Translations under genes and position numbers: made by a program | The notes under the pieces: model-generated | The model's input: only the letters and a program-made list of their open reading frames with translations | Told to the model about the DNA's origin: nothing | The model's database searches: none | Shown: positions 8,457-17,016 of the stretch, in pieces | Numbering within the stretch: the stretch's first letter is position 1 | Layout: every line of letters starts with the position of its first letter | From: JAXMCI01 sp046349435 | GTDB taxonomy: Bacteria > Pseudomonadota > Alphaproteobacteria > Dongiales > Dongiaceae | DNA: 64,000 nucleotides | Assembly (NCBI GenBank): GCA_046349435.1 | Contig: JAXMCI010000015.1 | Coordinates: 119,833 to 183,832 of the forward strand | Direction of reading: 5' to 3'

Positions 8457-9458
8457 ATGACGAGCGAGCCCGCCGACGCGCCCGACTTCGCGCTGAGCCA
8501 CGTCAACCTCGCCGATCCCCGCCTCGGCGCCGTGGCGCTGGCCGCGAGCGACGACTTCTTCGCGCCGAAGGAGCGGATGCTCGATCCCGGGCCGGCCGTC
8601 TTCATCCCCGGCAAGTACGACGACAACGGCAAGTGGATGGATGGCTGGGAGAGCCGGCGCAAGCGCGGCGAGGGCTACGACTGGTGCGTCGTCCGCCTCG
8701 GCCGCCAGGGGGTGATCCGCGGCGTCGACATCGACACCAGCCACTTCACCGGCAACTATCCGCCGGCCGCCTCGCTCGAGGCCTGCCGCTGCGACGGCGA
8801 TCCCGAGGCCGGCACCGCCTGGACCGAGATCGTCCCGGCGACCAACCTGCGGGGCAACAGCCACCACTTAGTGGCCGTCGCCGACGAGCGGAGCTGGACC
8901 CATGTCCGGCTCAACATCTACCCCGACGGCGGCGTCGCCCGGCTGCGGGTCTATGGCCGCATCGTCATCGACTGGTCGGCGCGCCGGCGCGACGAGGAGA
9001 TCGACCTGCTGGCGCTCGGCAATGGCGGCCGCGCCATCGGCGCCAGCGACCAGCATTACGGCACGCCGTGGAACCTGCTGACCCCCGGCCGCGGCGTCAA
9101 CATGGGCGATGGCTGGGAAACCCGGCGCCGGCGCGAGCCGGGCAACGACTGGGCGATCCTGGCGCTCGGCCATCGCGGCACGGTCGCGCGCATCGAGGTC
9201 GACACGGCACACTTCAAGGGCAACTATCCCGACCGCTGCTCGATCCTGGCCGCCGACGTCGCCGGCGGCACCGACCGGTCGCTGGTCACCCAGTCGATGT
9301 TCTGGCGCACCCTGCTGCCCGAGCAGAAGCTGCAGATGGACCGCCAGCACCTCTTCGCCGGCGAGATCGCGGCGCTCGGCCCGATCACCCATGTCCGGGT
9401 CAACATCATTCCCGATGGCGGGCTGAGCCGGGTGCGGCTGTTCGGCCGGCTGGCCTGA
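8457..9458 (+). CDS. alc: allantoicase
   Basis: A 333-residue allantoicase (allantoate amidinohydrolase), which converts allantoate to ureidoglycolate and urea. The protein is two tandem copies of the allantoicase jelly-roll domain. Each holds a GWE(S/T)RRRR-type segment (DGWESRRKRGEGYDW, DGWETRRRREPGNDW), a D(T)xHFxGNYP segment (DTSHFTGNYP, DTAHFKGNYP) and HVRLNIYPDGG / HVRVNIIPDGG. The ATG at 8457 follows GGAG and gives normal family length. It starts the ureide operon with allA and aceB. Confidence 0.95.
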   Translation: MTSEPADAPDFALSHVNLADPRLGAVALAASDDFFAPKERMLDPGPAVFIPGKYDDNGKWMDGWESRRKRGEGYDWCVVRLGRQGVIRGVDIDTSHFTGNYPPAASLEACRCDGDPEAGTAWTEIVPATNLRGNSHHLVAVADERSWTHVRLNIYPDGGVARLRVYGRIVIDWSARRRDEEIDLLALGNGGRAIGASDQHYGTPWNLLTPGRGVNMGDGWETRRRREPGNDWAILALGHRGTVARIEVDTAHFKGNYPDRCSILAADVAGGTDRSLVTQSMFWRTLLPEQKLQMDRQHLFAGEIAALGPITHVRVNIIPDGGLSRVRLFGRLA

Positions 9459-9459
9459 G

Positions 9460-9972
9460 ATGGCGATCCTGCTGCCGGTGGCGCCGCTCGACCGGGCGGC
9501 CTTCGCGCCCTTCGGCGACGTCGTCGAGACGGCGGGCAGCCGCCACTACCCGATCAACGACGGCCATGCCGAGCGCTTCCACGACCTCGCCACGGTCGAC
9601 GTCGCCGAGGCCGGCGGCCGGCCGCTGATCAACATCTTCCGCGCCCGGCCCTGGCCGGCGCCGATCCGCATCGCCATGCTGGAGCGCCATCCGCTGTCGA
9701 GCCAGGCGTTCCTGCCGCTCGGCCGGGCCCGCTTCCTGCTGGTCGTGGCGCCGCCCGGCGCGCCCCCCGCGCCCGCCACCATCCGCGCCTTCGTGACCGA
9801 CGGTCGCCAGGGCGTCAACTATGCGCGCGGCACCTGGCACCATCCGCTTCTCGCCCTGGAGCCGGACGCCGAGTTTCTGGTTGTAGATCGTGGCGGGCCG
9901 GGCGAGAACTGCGACCTCTTCCCGCTGGATGCGGCGGAGCTTCGGCTCGACTGGCCGCGCCCAGATGCTTGA
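9460..9972 (+). CDS. allA: ureidoglycolate lyase
   Basis: A 170-residue cupin-like enzyme that splits ureidoglycolate into glyoxylate and urea, the step after allantoicase. Family features are visible: FAPFGDVVE near the start, NIFRARPW, MLERHPLSSQAFLPL, GVNYARGTWHHPLLAL and FLVVDRGGPGENC. The ATG lies one base after the alc stop, so translation is coupled. The glyoxylate produced is the substrate of the malate synthase next in the operon. Confidence 0.95.
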   Translation: MAILLPVAPLDRAAFAPFGDVVETAGSRHYPINDGHAERFHDLATVDVAEAGGRPLINIFRARPWPAPIRIAMLERHPLSSQAFLPLGRARFLLVVAPPGAPPAPATIRAFVTDGRQGVNYARGTWHHPLLALEPDAEFLVVDRGGPGENCDLFPLDAAELRLDWPRPDA

Positions 9973-10014
9973 AACCCGCCGCCTGAAAGACGCGACAGGA
10001 GTCCCGAGCCTCTC

Positions 10015-11613
10015 ATGAGCAGCCCCTCGACCACCCCTGCCCTGCCGCACGGCGTCCTGCTGCTGCATCCGCTGAGCGCGGCGCAGGCCGAGATCCTGAC
10101 GCCCGAGGCGATCGCCTTCGTGGTCGAGCTCGAGCGGCGCTTCAACGGGGAACGGCGCCGGCTGCTGGCGCTGCGGCAGGAGCGGCAGGCCCGGCTCGAT
10201 GCCGGCGAGCGGCCCGATTTCCTGGCCGAGACCCGGGCGATCCGCGAGGCCGACTGGACGGTGGCGCCGCTGCCGGCCGACCTGCTCGACCGCCGCGTCG
10301 AGATCACCGGACCGCCGGACCGCAAGATGGTGATCAACGCGCTGAACTCCGGCGCCTCCTGCTTCATGGCCGATTTCGAGGATTCCTCGACCCCGACCTG
10401 GGCCAACCTGCTCGACGGCCAGCTCAACCTGCGCGACGCCGTCCGCGGCACCATCGCCTTCACCGACCCCGCCTCCGGCAAGGACTACAAGCTGGCGGGG
10501 AAGACCGCGGTGCTGCTGGTGCGGCCGCGCGGCTGGCACCTGCCGGAGAAGCACCTGCTGGTCGACGGCGAGCCGATGTCGGGCTCGCTCTTCGATTTCG
10601 GCCTCTACGTCTTCCACAACGCCAAGGCGCTGAAGGCCAGGGGCTCGGGTCCCTATTTCTACCTGCCGAAGATGGAATCGCACCTCGAGGCGCGGCTGTG
10701 GAACGAGGTGTTCCTGCACGCCCAGGCGAAGCTCGGCCTGCCCAAGGGCACGATCAAGGCGACGGTGCTGATCGAGACGATCCTCGCCACCTTCGAGGCG
10801 GACGAGATCCTCTACGAGCTGCGCGACCACTCGGCCGGGCTCAATTGCGGCCGCTGGGACTACATCTTCAGCTTCATCAAGAAGTTCCGCAACGACCCGG
10901 CGGCCGTGCTGCCGGATCGCGCGCTGGTCACCATGACGACGCCCTTCCTGCGCGCCTACAGCCAGATGGTGATCAAGGTCTGCCACCGCCGCCGGGTGCA
11001 CGCGATGGGCGGCATGGCGGCGCAGATCCCGATCCGCAGCGACCCCGAGGCCAACCAGCGCGCCATCGACAAGGTGCGCGCCGACAAGGAGCGCGAGGCC
11101 GGCGACGGCCATGACGGGACCTGGGTCGCCCATCCCGGGCTGGTGCCGGTGGCCAGGGAGGTGTTCGACCGGCTGATGCCGGGGCCGAACCAGATCGCCC
11201 GGCAGCGCCAGGACGTGCACGTCACCGCTTCCGAGCTGCTGGCCGTGCCGCAGGGGCCGGTCACCGAGGCCGGGCTGCGCCAGAACATCAACATCGGGCT
11301 CGGCTACATCGAGGCCTGGCTGCGCGGCACCGGCTGCGTGCCGCTCTACAACCTGATGGAGGACGCGGCGACCGCCGAGATCTCGCGCGCCCAGGTCTGG
11401 CAGTGGCTGCGCCACGGCGCCGCGCTGGAGGGCGGCGGCCGGGTCGACCTCGATCTCTATCGCCGCGTGCTCGAGGAGGAGCTGACCCAGCTCACCCGCG
11501 ACGCCGCCGACGACCGCCGCTGGGCCGATGCCGCGGCGCTGTTCAGCGAGCTGGTCGAGGCGCCGAGCTTCGTCGAGTTCCTGACGCTCCCCGCCTACGC
11601 CATGGTCGACTGA
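10015..11613 (+). CDS. aceB: malate synthase A
   Basis: A 532-residue malate synthase of the A type, condensing glyoxylate with acetyl-CoA to malate. Family motifs are plain: NSGASCFMADFEDSSTPTW, FYLPKMESHLEARLWN, the catalytic-barrel segment TVLIETILATFEADEILYEL, and GLNCGRWDYIFSFIKKF. Length matches the A class rather than the longer G class. It lies 42 bases after allA, with no isocitrate lyase nearby. Here it appears dedicated to glyoxylate from ureide breakdown, an inference from context. Confidence 0.95.
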   Translation: MSSPSTTPALPHGVLLLHPLSAAQAEILTPEAIAFVVELERRFNGERRRLLALRQERQARLDAGERPDFLAETRAIREADWTVAPLPADLLDRRVEITGPPDRKMVINALNSGASCFMADFEDSSTPTWANLLDGQLNLRDAVRGTIAFTDPASGKDYKLAGKTAVLLVRPRGWHLPEKHLLVDGEPMSGSLFDFGLYVFHNAKALKARGSGPYFYLPKMESHLEARLWNEVFLHAQAKLGLPKGTIKATVLIETILATFEADEILYELRDHSAGLNCGRWDYIFSFIKKFRNDPAAVLPDRALVTMTTPFLRAYSQMVIKVCHRRRVHAMGGMAAQIPIRSDPEANQRAIDKVRADKEREAGDGHDGTWVAHPGLVPVAREVFDRLMPGPNQIARQRQDVHVTASELLAVPQGPVTEAGLRQNINIGLGYIEAWLRGTGCVPLYNLMEDAATAEISRAQVWQWLRHGAALEGGGRVDLDLYRRVLEEELTQLTRDAADDRRWADAAALFSELVEAPSFVEFLTLPAYAMVD

Positions 11614-11617
11614 CCGG

Positions 11618-11911
11618 ATGGACCTCGCCGCGTTCCGCCGCTCGCTGTCCGAGCCGGCGCCGCCGCCCGGCCTCGGCCTGGCGCTGCAGGCGCTGTGGTG
11701 GGAGGGCAAGGGCGACTGGGACGCCGCGCACGAATGCGCCCAGGCGCAGGAGGACGAGGTCGGCGCCTGGGTGCATGCCTATCTCCACCGCAAGGAGGGC
11801 GACCCGTCCAACGCCGGCTACTGGTACCGCCGCGCCGGCCGGCCGCGCTCGGCCCTGTCCCTTCCCGAGGAATGGGCGGAGATCGCCGCCGCGCTGCTCG
11901 CCCGAGGCTGA
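11618..11911 (+). CDS. conserved small hypothetical protein
   Basis: A 97-residue soluble protein that starts four bases after the aceB stop. It is rich in Trp, Ala and Glu and has a characteristic block (WWEGKGDWDAAHECAQ, then WVHAYLHRKEGD, NAGYWYRRAGR) that I recognise as recurring in alphaproteobacterial hypothetical proteins. The helical pattern resembles a TPR-like or Sel1-like mini-domain. No function is assigned. Spacing suggests co-transcription with the malate synthase and carbonic anhydrase genes. Confidence 0.75.
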   Translation: MDLAAFRRSLSEPAPPPGLGLALQALWWEGKGDWDAAHECAQAQEDEVGAWVHAYLHRKEGDPSNAGYWYRRAGRPRSALSLPEEWAEIAAALLARG

Positions 11912-11917
11912 AGTCCC

Positions 11918-12529
11918 ATGGACCTGCTGCTCGAAGGCTATCGCCGCTTCCGCACCGAGCAATGGCCGCTCGAGCGCGAGCGCTTCGAGCGGCTGAGCCG
12001 CGAGGGCCAGCGGCCGCCCGCCATGGTCATCGCCTGCTCCGACAGCCGGGTCGACCCGCAGATGATCTTCGCCGCCGGGCCGGGCGAGCTGTTCGTGGTG
12101 CGCAACGTCGCCAACCTGGTGCCGCGCTACCAGCCGGACAGCGCCTATCACGGCACCAGCGCCGCCATCGAGTTCGCCGTGCGGGCGCTGGCGGTGCGCT
12201 GCGTCGTCGTGCTCGGCCACGCCCAGTGCGGCGGCATCGGCGCGCTGCTCGACGGGGCGCCGCCGGGCACCGGCGACTTCGTCGAGCCCTGGATGGGGAT
12301 CGCGGCCGAGGCGCGGGCGCGCACCGCGGCGGTGACGCCGCCCGCCGCCCGCCAGCGCGCCTGCGAGCACGAGGCGATCCGCGTCTCGCTGGCCAACCTG
12401 CGGACCTTCCCGTGGATCGACGAGGCGGTCCAGAACGGCCGGCTGTCGCTGGAGGGCTTCTACTTCGATACCCTCAGCGGCGAGCTGCAGCGGCTCGAGG
12501 CCGACGACCAGTTCCGCCTCGTCACCTGA
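11918..12529 (+). CDS. can: beta-carbonic anhydrase
   Basis: A 203-residue beta-class carbonic anhydrase interconverting CO2 and bicarbonate. Zinc ligands are in place: Cys40 with the Asp42/Arg44 dyad (CSDSRVDP), and His101 and Cys104 (GHAQCGGI). Length and the EFAVRALAVRCVVVLG strand match the family. It lies seven bases after the preceding gene. CO2 or bicarbonate handling next to urea-releasing steps is plausible, but the link is inference. Confidence 0.94.
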   Translation: MDLLLEGYRRFRTEQWPLERERFERLSREGQRPPAMVIACSDSRVDPQMIFAAGPGELFVVRNVANLVPRYQPDSAYHGTSAAIEFAVRALAVRCVVVLGHAQCGGIGALLDGAPPGTGDFVEPWMGIAAEARARTAAVTPPAARQRACEHEAIRVSLANLRTFPWIDEAVQNGRLSLEGFYFDTLSGELQRLEADDQFRLVT

Positions 12530-12544
12530 GGCGGTGCGGCCTCA
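12527..12544. terminator. short palindrome spanning two convergent stop codons
   Basis: TGAGGC-GGTGCG-GCCTCA is a 6-base inverted repeat made of the carbonic anhydrase TGA and, on the other strand, the stop of the gene ending at 12542. It is the only structure in a 12-base convergent gap. It lacks a T-tract, so terminator activity is uncertain. Confidence 0.3.
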
Positions 12545-13150
12545 CTGCGCGGGGGCGGCCGGCGCGGCCGGCGCCTGGCTGCGGTACCACCAGTCGGCGG
12601 CCCAGGCGCCGAGCACGCCCGAGGTGACGACGTAGACCCGGCTCGCCGCCTGGAAGGCGGCGGTGCCGTAGGGGCCGGCGATGGCCGCGCCCGATCCGGC
12701 ATAGTAGGGGATCACGCCGAGCCCGCCGGCGAGCAGGTTGCCGATCGCGACGCCGCCCAGCGCGCCGACCGCCAGCGCCTGGCCGTAGGCCATGTCGACC
12801 GCCCGGCCGGTGACCTTCGAATAGATCCAGGCGGCACCGAGGCCGCCCGCGGCGGCGGCAGTGGCGGCGATCAGGCGGCTGCCGAGCGAGACGGCGATCG
12901 GCACCGGCGCCAGCGTCCCGCCGGCGAACGGCGCCGTACCGAGCGGGCCGGTGATCAGGCCGAACGCCACGACGCCGAGCACCGCGCCGGCCCCGAGCAG
13001 GGCGAGCCGGGCATCGACCGGCGGCGCCGCGGGCGCGGGCTGCGCGGCGGCATCGGCCAGCGCCGGACCGCCGATCAGCGACAGGACGAGCACGGCGACG
13101 AGCGCGAGGACGGCAGCCGGCCGCGCCCGGCCGCGCCGCTCAGCGGGCAT
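12542..13150 (-). CDS. hypothetical exported membrane protein
   Basis: A 202-residue protein with a signal sequence (RPAAVLALVAVLVLSLIG, cleavage near ALAD), an Ala/Pro-rich linker and several hydrophobic, Gly-rich segments. The C-terminal segment SRVYVVTSGVLGAWAADWWY resembles NRVYAVTSAVVGGWVAYYFY of the gene directly upstream, so the two are related and probably functionally paired. They overlap by 11 bases. The Gly/Ala-rich helices recall glycine-zipper membrane proteins; no function is known. Confidence 0.6.
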   Translation of the reverse strand: MPAERRGRARPAAVLALVAVLVLSLIGGPALADAAAQPAPAAPPVDARLALLGAGAVLGVVAFGLITGPLGTAPFAGGTLAPVPIAVSLGSRLIAATAAAAGGLGAAWIYSKVTGRAVDMAYGQALAVGALGGVAIGNLLAGGLGVIPYYAGSGAAIAGPYGTAAFQAASRVYVVTSGVLGAWAADWWYRSQAPAAPAAPAQ

Positions 13151-13484
13151 AGAAGTAGTAAGCGACCCAGCCGCCGACGACCGCGCTGGTCACGGCGTAG
13201 ACCCGGTTCATCGCCACCGACATCTCGGCGGGCACCGTGGCGCCGGCGGCGTAGGCGAAGCCGCCGGGCAGCGCCTCGACCCCGAGCGCCAGCAGGTTGA
13301 AGCCGATCACGCCGGCGATGGCGCCGAGCCCGACCACGATCGGCAGCACGTGGTCGGCCGGCGCCGGCTGTGCCGGCATCATCTCGACAGGAATGGGGTC
13401 GGATTGCGCCCATCCCCGGCAGGGCGCCGCCAGCAGCGCCAGCAACAGCGCCGCAATCACCAGGACACGCATACGCACCGGCAT
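13140..13484 (-). CDS. hypothetical small exported membrane protein
   Basis: A 114-residue protein with a signal peptide (RVLVIAALLLALLAAPCRG, cleavage near WAQ), a short linker and two hydrophobic segments (VLPIVVGLGAIAGVIGFNLL and the C-terminal SAVVGGWVAYYFY). It looks like a shorter version of the protein encoded next in the operon, sharing the VYxVTSxVxGxW ending. Starts at residues 1 and 5 are both possible. No function is assigned. Confidence 0.6.
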   Translation of the reverse strand: MPVRMRVLVIAALLLALLAAPCRGWAQSDPIPVEMMPAQPAPADHVLPIVVGLGAIAGVIGFNLLALGVEALPGGFAYAAGATVPAEMSVAMNRVYAVTSAVVGGWVAYYFYAR

Positions 13485-13551
13485 AACCCCCTCGCACCCC
13501 CGAGGGGCCAGTGTAGCGGAGCCGCGCCGGGCGGCAAGCGCGATTGCGAGC

Positions 13552-14748
13552 CTATCGCGGCTCGGCGGCGCCCGCGGCGCGTGCCCGCAGCGGCGGCGCC
13601 TCGCGCAGCAGGCCGACGGCGAAGGCCAGCACCACCACCATGATCATGGCGCCGAGATAGTATGGCGCGTTGCGCCCCTGGGCGGCGAACAGCGCGCCGG
13701 CGATCGCCGGCCCGACGATCCGCGCCAGGCTGCCGGCCGACTGGGCGACGCCCAGGATGCCGCCCTGGCTGTCGCCGCGGGCGCGCCGCGACAGCAGGCT
13801 GTTGACGCTCGGGTTGAGCAGCCCCATGCCGAGCGCCAGCAGCGCGCTGGCCGCCAGCACGCCCGCCAGCCCCCGGGCCTGGGTCAGGCCGAGCAGCCCG
13901 GCGGCGATCAGCGCCGTGCCGGCGACCACCAGCCGCGCCTCGCCGAAGCGCTGGGTGAGCCGGCCGATCAGGCCGCCCTGCACCAGGATCAGCACCATCC
14001 CGACCAGGAAGAAGATCCAGCCGACCTGGCGCGGCCCCCAGCCGAACCCGGCCTGGGCCCAGAGCGCGAAGGTCGTCTCCATGCCGGCGAAGGCGGTGAG
14101 CGTCAGGAACAGCAGCAGGATCAGCCGGCGCAGCCCCGGCTGGCCGAAGGCCTCGCGGGCGAGCCGCAGCCGGCCGGCCGGGCCGGCCGGCATCTCGCCG
14201 GGCTTCAGGCTCTCCGGCAGCAGCAGCAGGGTGGCGAGCCAGGCGACCGCCGACAGGCCGGCGGCGACGAAGGCGGGCAGCGCCGCGCTGGCCGCGGTCA
14301 CCGCGCTGCCGGCGAGCAGCCCGCCGAGCGCCGGGCCGACCGTGAAGCCGAGGCCGAAGGCGGCGCCGATCATGCCCATGCCCTTGGCGCGGTTCTCCGG
14401 CGTGGTGACGTCGGCGACGTAGGCCTGGGCCGCGGCGATGTTGCCGGCGCCGACCCCGGCCAGCAGCCGGGCGGCGAACAGCATCCAGAGCGCATCGGCG
14501 AAGCCCAGCCAGAGATAGGAGGCCACCGAGAAGGCGAGCGCCACCAGCAGGATCGGGCGGCGGCCGTGGCGGTCGCTGAGCCGCCCCCAGACCGGCGAGA
14601 AGAAGAGCTGCGCCAGCGAGTAGCAGCCCATCAGCCAGGTCGCGGCCGCCGGCCCGGCGCCGAAATGCTCGGCATAGAAGGGCAGCAGCGGGATGACGAT
14701 GCCGAAGCCGAGCAGGTCGACGAAGACGATGAGGAAGAGGACCGCCAT
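13552..14748 (-). CDS. MFS drug/proton antiporter, TetA/Bcr-like
   Basis: A 12-helix major facilitator of the DHA1 type. The diagnostic motif A sits in the loop between helices 2 and 3 (GRLSDRHGRRPILL), helix 1 reads FVDLLGFGIVIPLLPFYAEHFG, and the motif C-like GFTVGPALGG is in helix 5. It probably exports a drug or metabolite by proton exchange; TetA-like proteins share these motifs but the substrate is unknown. The ATG at 14748 gives 398 residues; an ATG at 14826 would add an unlikely Arg-rich extension reaching into the divergent promoter area. Confidence 0.85.
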   Translation of the reverse strand: MAVLFLIVFVDLLGFGIVIPLLPFYAEHFGAGPAAATWLMGCYSLAQLFFSPVWGRLSDRHGRRPILLVALAFSVASYLWLGFADALWMLFAARLLAGVGAGNIAAAQAYVADVTTPENRAKGMGMIGAAFGLGFTVGPALGGLLAGSAVTAASAALPAFVAAGLSAVAWLATLLLLPESLKPGEMPAGPAGRLRLAREAFGQPGLRRLILLLFLTLTAFAGMETTFALWAQAGFGWGPRQVGWIFFLVGMVLILVQGGLIGRLTQRFGEARLVVAGTALIAAGLLGLTQARGLAGVLAASALLALGMGLLNPSVNSLLSRRARGDSQGGILGVAQSAGSLARIVGPAIAGALFAAQGRNAPYYLGAMIMVVVLAFAVGLLREAPPLRARAAGAAEPR

Positions 14749-14888
14749 GAGCGCGATTAGATAGCCCGCTTCCCCGGCCCGCGACAGTGGGGCGCGGCGT
14801 TGCGCCCCGGCCGCGCCCGGGCGCATAGTGCCGCGCGATCCGGCGCCCCGCCCCGCCGGCCCGCCAACCCGATGCCGAGGCCTGCCCG

Positions 14889-16109
14889 ATGGAGCCCGAG
14901 TTCCACCGCATCCGGCGCCTGCCGCCCTACGTCTTCGCCGAGGTCAACAAGCTGAAGGCGGCGGCCCGCGCCGCCGGCCAGGACATCGTCGACCTCGGCA
15001 TGGGCAATCCCGACCAGCCGCCGCCGGCCCATGTCTCGGCCAAGCTCGCCGAGACGCTGCAGGATCCGCGCGTCCACCGCTACTCCAACTCGCGCGGCAT
15101 CCCCGGGCTGCGCAAGGCGCTGGCCGGCTACTACGGCCGGCGCTTCGGGGTCGAGCTCGATCCCGAGCGCGAGGCGATCGTGACGCTCGGCTCCAAGGAG
15201 GGGCTGGCCAACCTGGCGCAGGCGATCAGCAGCCCGGGCGACGTCATCCTGGCGCCCAACCCGAGCTACCCGATCCACGCCTTCGGCTTCATCATCGCCG
15301 GGGCGGCGATCCGCTCGATCCCCTACCGGCCCGGGCCGGAGTTCCTCGAGGCGATGGACCGCGCGGTGCGCCATTCCGTGCCCAAGCCGCTCGCCGTCAT
15401 CGTCAACTTCCCGAGCAACCCGACCGCCGAGCTGGCCAGCCTCGATTTCTACCGCGAGGTCGTCGCCTTCTGCCGGCGCCACGAGATCTACGTCATCTCC
15501 GACATCGCCTATGCCGAGGTCTTCTTCGAGGGCGAGCCGCCGCCCTCGATCCTGCAGGTCCCGGGTGCCCGCGAGATCGCCGTCGAGTTCAGCTCGCTCA
15601 GCAAGACCTACTCGATGCCGGGCTGGCGGATCGGCTTCTGCGCCGGCAATGCCCGGCTGATCGCCGCGCTGGCGCGGGTCAAGTCCTACCTCGACTACGG
15701 CGCCTTCACGCCGATCCAGGTCGCCGCCACCGCCGCCCTCAACGGGCCGCAGGACTGCATCGACGAGATGCGCGCCCGCTACCGCGGCCGGCGCGACGTG
15801 CTGATCGAGGGGCTGGAGGCGGCCGGCTGGCCGGTGCCGCGCCCGGCCGCCTCGATGTTCGCCTGGGCGCCGCTGCCCGAGCCGTTCCGCCATCTCGGCT
15901 CGCTCGAGTTCGCCAAGCTGCTGCTGACCCAGGCGCGCGTCGCCGTCGCGCCCGGCGTCGGCTTCGGCGAGCACGGCGACGGCCATGTCCGCCTGGCGCT
16001 GGTCGAGAACGAGCAGCGCCTGCGCCACGCCGTGCGCAACATCAAGGCCTTCCTGCGCAACGCCGACGCCGTGCTGGCCGAGCACCACGGCCGGCTGAGC
16101 GCGTCGTGA
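14889..16109 (+). CDS. alaC: pyridoxal-phosphate aminotransferase, AlaC-like
   Basis: A 406-residue class I/II aminotransferase close to the AlaC glutamate-pyruvate group and LL-DAP aminotransferase-like enzymes. The N-terminus has the group signature (IRRLPPYVFAEVNKLK, then DLGMGNPDQPPP). The PLP lysine lies in SLSKTYSMPGWRIGF, with NFPSNPT and SDIAYAEVFF forming the cofactor pocket. The predicted reaction is alanine plus 2-oxoglutarate to pyruvate plus glutamate. It is divergent from the MFS gene and followed by two hairpins. Confidence 0.88.
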   Translation: MEPEFHRIRRLPPYVFAEVNKLKAAARAAGQDIVDLGMGNPDQPPPAHVSAKLAETLQDPRVHRYSNSRGIPGLRKALAGYYGRRFGVELDPEREAIVTLGSKEGLANLAQAISSPGDVILAPNPSYPIHAFGFIIAGAAIRSIPYRPGPEFLEAMDRAVRHSVPKPLAVIVNFPSNPTAELASLDFYREVVAFCRRHEIYVISDIAYAEVFFEGEPPPSILQVPGAREIAVEFSSLSKTYSMPGWRIGFCAGNARLIAALARVKSYLDYGAFTPIQVAATAALNGPQDCIDEMRARYRGRRDVLIEGLEAAGWPVPRPAASMFAWAPLPEPFRHLGSLEFAKLLLTQARVAVAPGVGFGEHGDGHVRLALVENEQRLRHAVRNIKAFLRNADAVLAEHHGRLSAS

Positions 16110-16146
16110 CGCGAGCGACCGGCGCGGCATAGCCGTGGCGCTGCCG

Positions 16147-16198
16147 CACCGGCACCGTCGTGCCGGTGCCGAAGGGCGAGGCCGGCACGGCCGTGCCG
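16147..16198. repeat. two adjacent inverted repeats
   Basis: CACCGGCAC-CGTC-GTGCCGGTG (16147-16168) is a perfect 9-base hairpin. CGGCACGGCCGTGCCG (16183-16198) is a perfect 16-base palindrome. Both sit between the aminotransferase stop and the ATPase GTG. They could terminate or attenuate readthrough. The stretch also reads as a short open frame ending TGA exactly over the ATPase start (PKGEAGTAVPREAAP), possibly the tail of a lost upstream ABC gene. Confidence 0.5.
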
Positions 16199-16212
16199 CG
16201 GGAGGCCGCGCC

Positions 16213-17016
16213 GTGAGCCCGCCGCTGATCGAGGTGCGCAACCTGCGCAAGGAGTTCCGCTCGCCGGCCGGCGGGCGGGTGGCGGCGGTGGAGGATGTCA
16301 GCTTCTCGATCGCCGCCGGCGAGGCGTTCGGGCTGGCCGGGCTGTCGGGCAGCGGCAAGTCGACGGTCGGCCGGATGATCATGGGGCTGTCGCGGCCGAC
16401 CGCCGGCGAGGTGCTGCTCGAGGGCCGGCCGATCACCGGGCTTTCCGGTCGCGCCCGCACCGAGGTGCTGAGCCGCATGCAGATGGTCTTCCAGAACCCG
16501 GTCGCCTCGATGAACCCGCGCCGCACTGCCCGCTCGATCGTCGAGATGCCGCTGCGCTGCTTCGGCCGCGGCGGGGCACGCGAGCGGCGCGAGCGCGTCT
16601 ACGAGCTGCTCGCCATGGTCGGGCTCAGCCCGCGCCATGCGGAATATTATCCGCACGAGTTCAGCGGCGGCCAGTGCCAGCGGCTCGGCATCGCCCGGGC
16701 GCTGGCCAGCGAGCCGCGCTTCCTCTTCCTCGACGAGCCGGTCTCGGCGCTCGACGTCTCGATCCAGGCGCAGATCCTCAACCTGCTGAAGGAGCTGCAG
16801 GAGCGGCTGTCGCTGACCTACCTGTTCGTCGCCAACAACCTCAGCGTCGAGGGCTTCATCGCCCACCGGCTGGCGATCATGAGCGCCGGCCGCATCGTCG
16901 AGTCCGGGCCGACCCGGGAGATCTTCGCGCGGCCCAGCCATCCGATGACCCGCGAGCTGCTCGCCTCGATCCTGTCGCTCGACGTCGACCGCGTCGGCGC
17001 GGCGCCGCCAGCATGA
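16213..17016 (+). CDS. ABC transporter ATP-binding protein, oligopeptide (OppF/DppF) type
   Basis: A 267-residue nucleotide-binding subunit starting at a GTG with GGAGG ten bases upstream. It shows Walker A (GLSGSGKST), the Q-loop (MVFQNPVASMNPR, typical of peptide/nickel importers), the signature FSGGQCQRLGIARAL, Walker B (FLFLDEPVSALD) and a switch region. The switch position is unusual: VANNLS where the family normally has a His (SHDLS/THDLS). No permease, binding protein or OppD partner is adjacent, so it is an orphan or works with components elsewhere. It overlaps the next gene by four bases. Confidence 0.88.
   Translation: MSPPLIEVRNLRKEFRSPAGGRVAAVEDVSFSIAAGEAFGLAGLSGSGKSTVGRMIMGLSRPTAGEVLLEGRPITGLSGRARTEVLSRMQMVFQNPVASMNPRRTARSIVEMPLRCFGRGGARERRERVYELLAMVGLSPRHAEYYPHEFSGGQCQRLGIARALASEPRFLFLDEPVSALDVSIQAQILNLLKELQERLSLTYLFVANNLSVEGFIAHRLAIMSAGRIVESGPTREIFARPSHPMTRELLASILSLDVDRVGAAPPA

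Noticed and set aside
6176..9628. A 1150-codon open frame on the plus strand
   Set aside because: It is antisense to pfkB and lacI, then out of frame with alc; composition is Arg/Ala/Pro-rich low complexity. A shadow of GC-rich coding.
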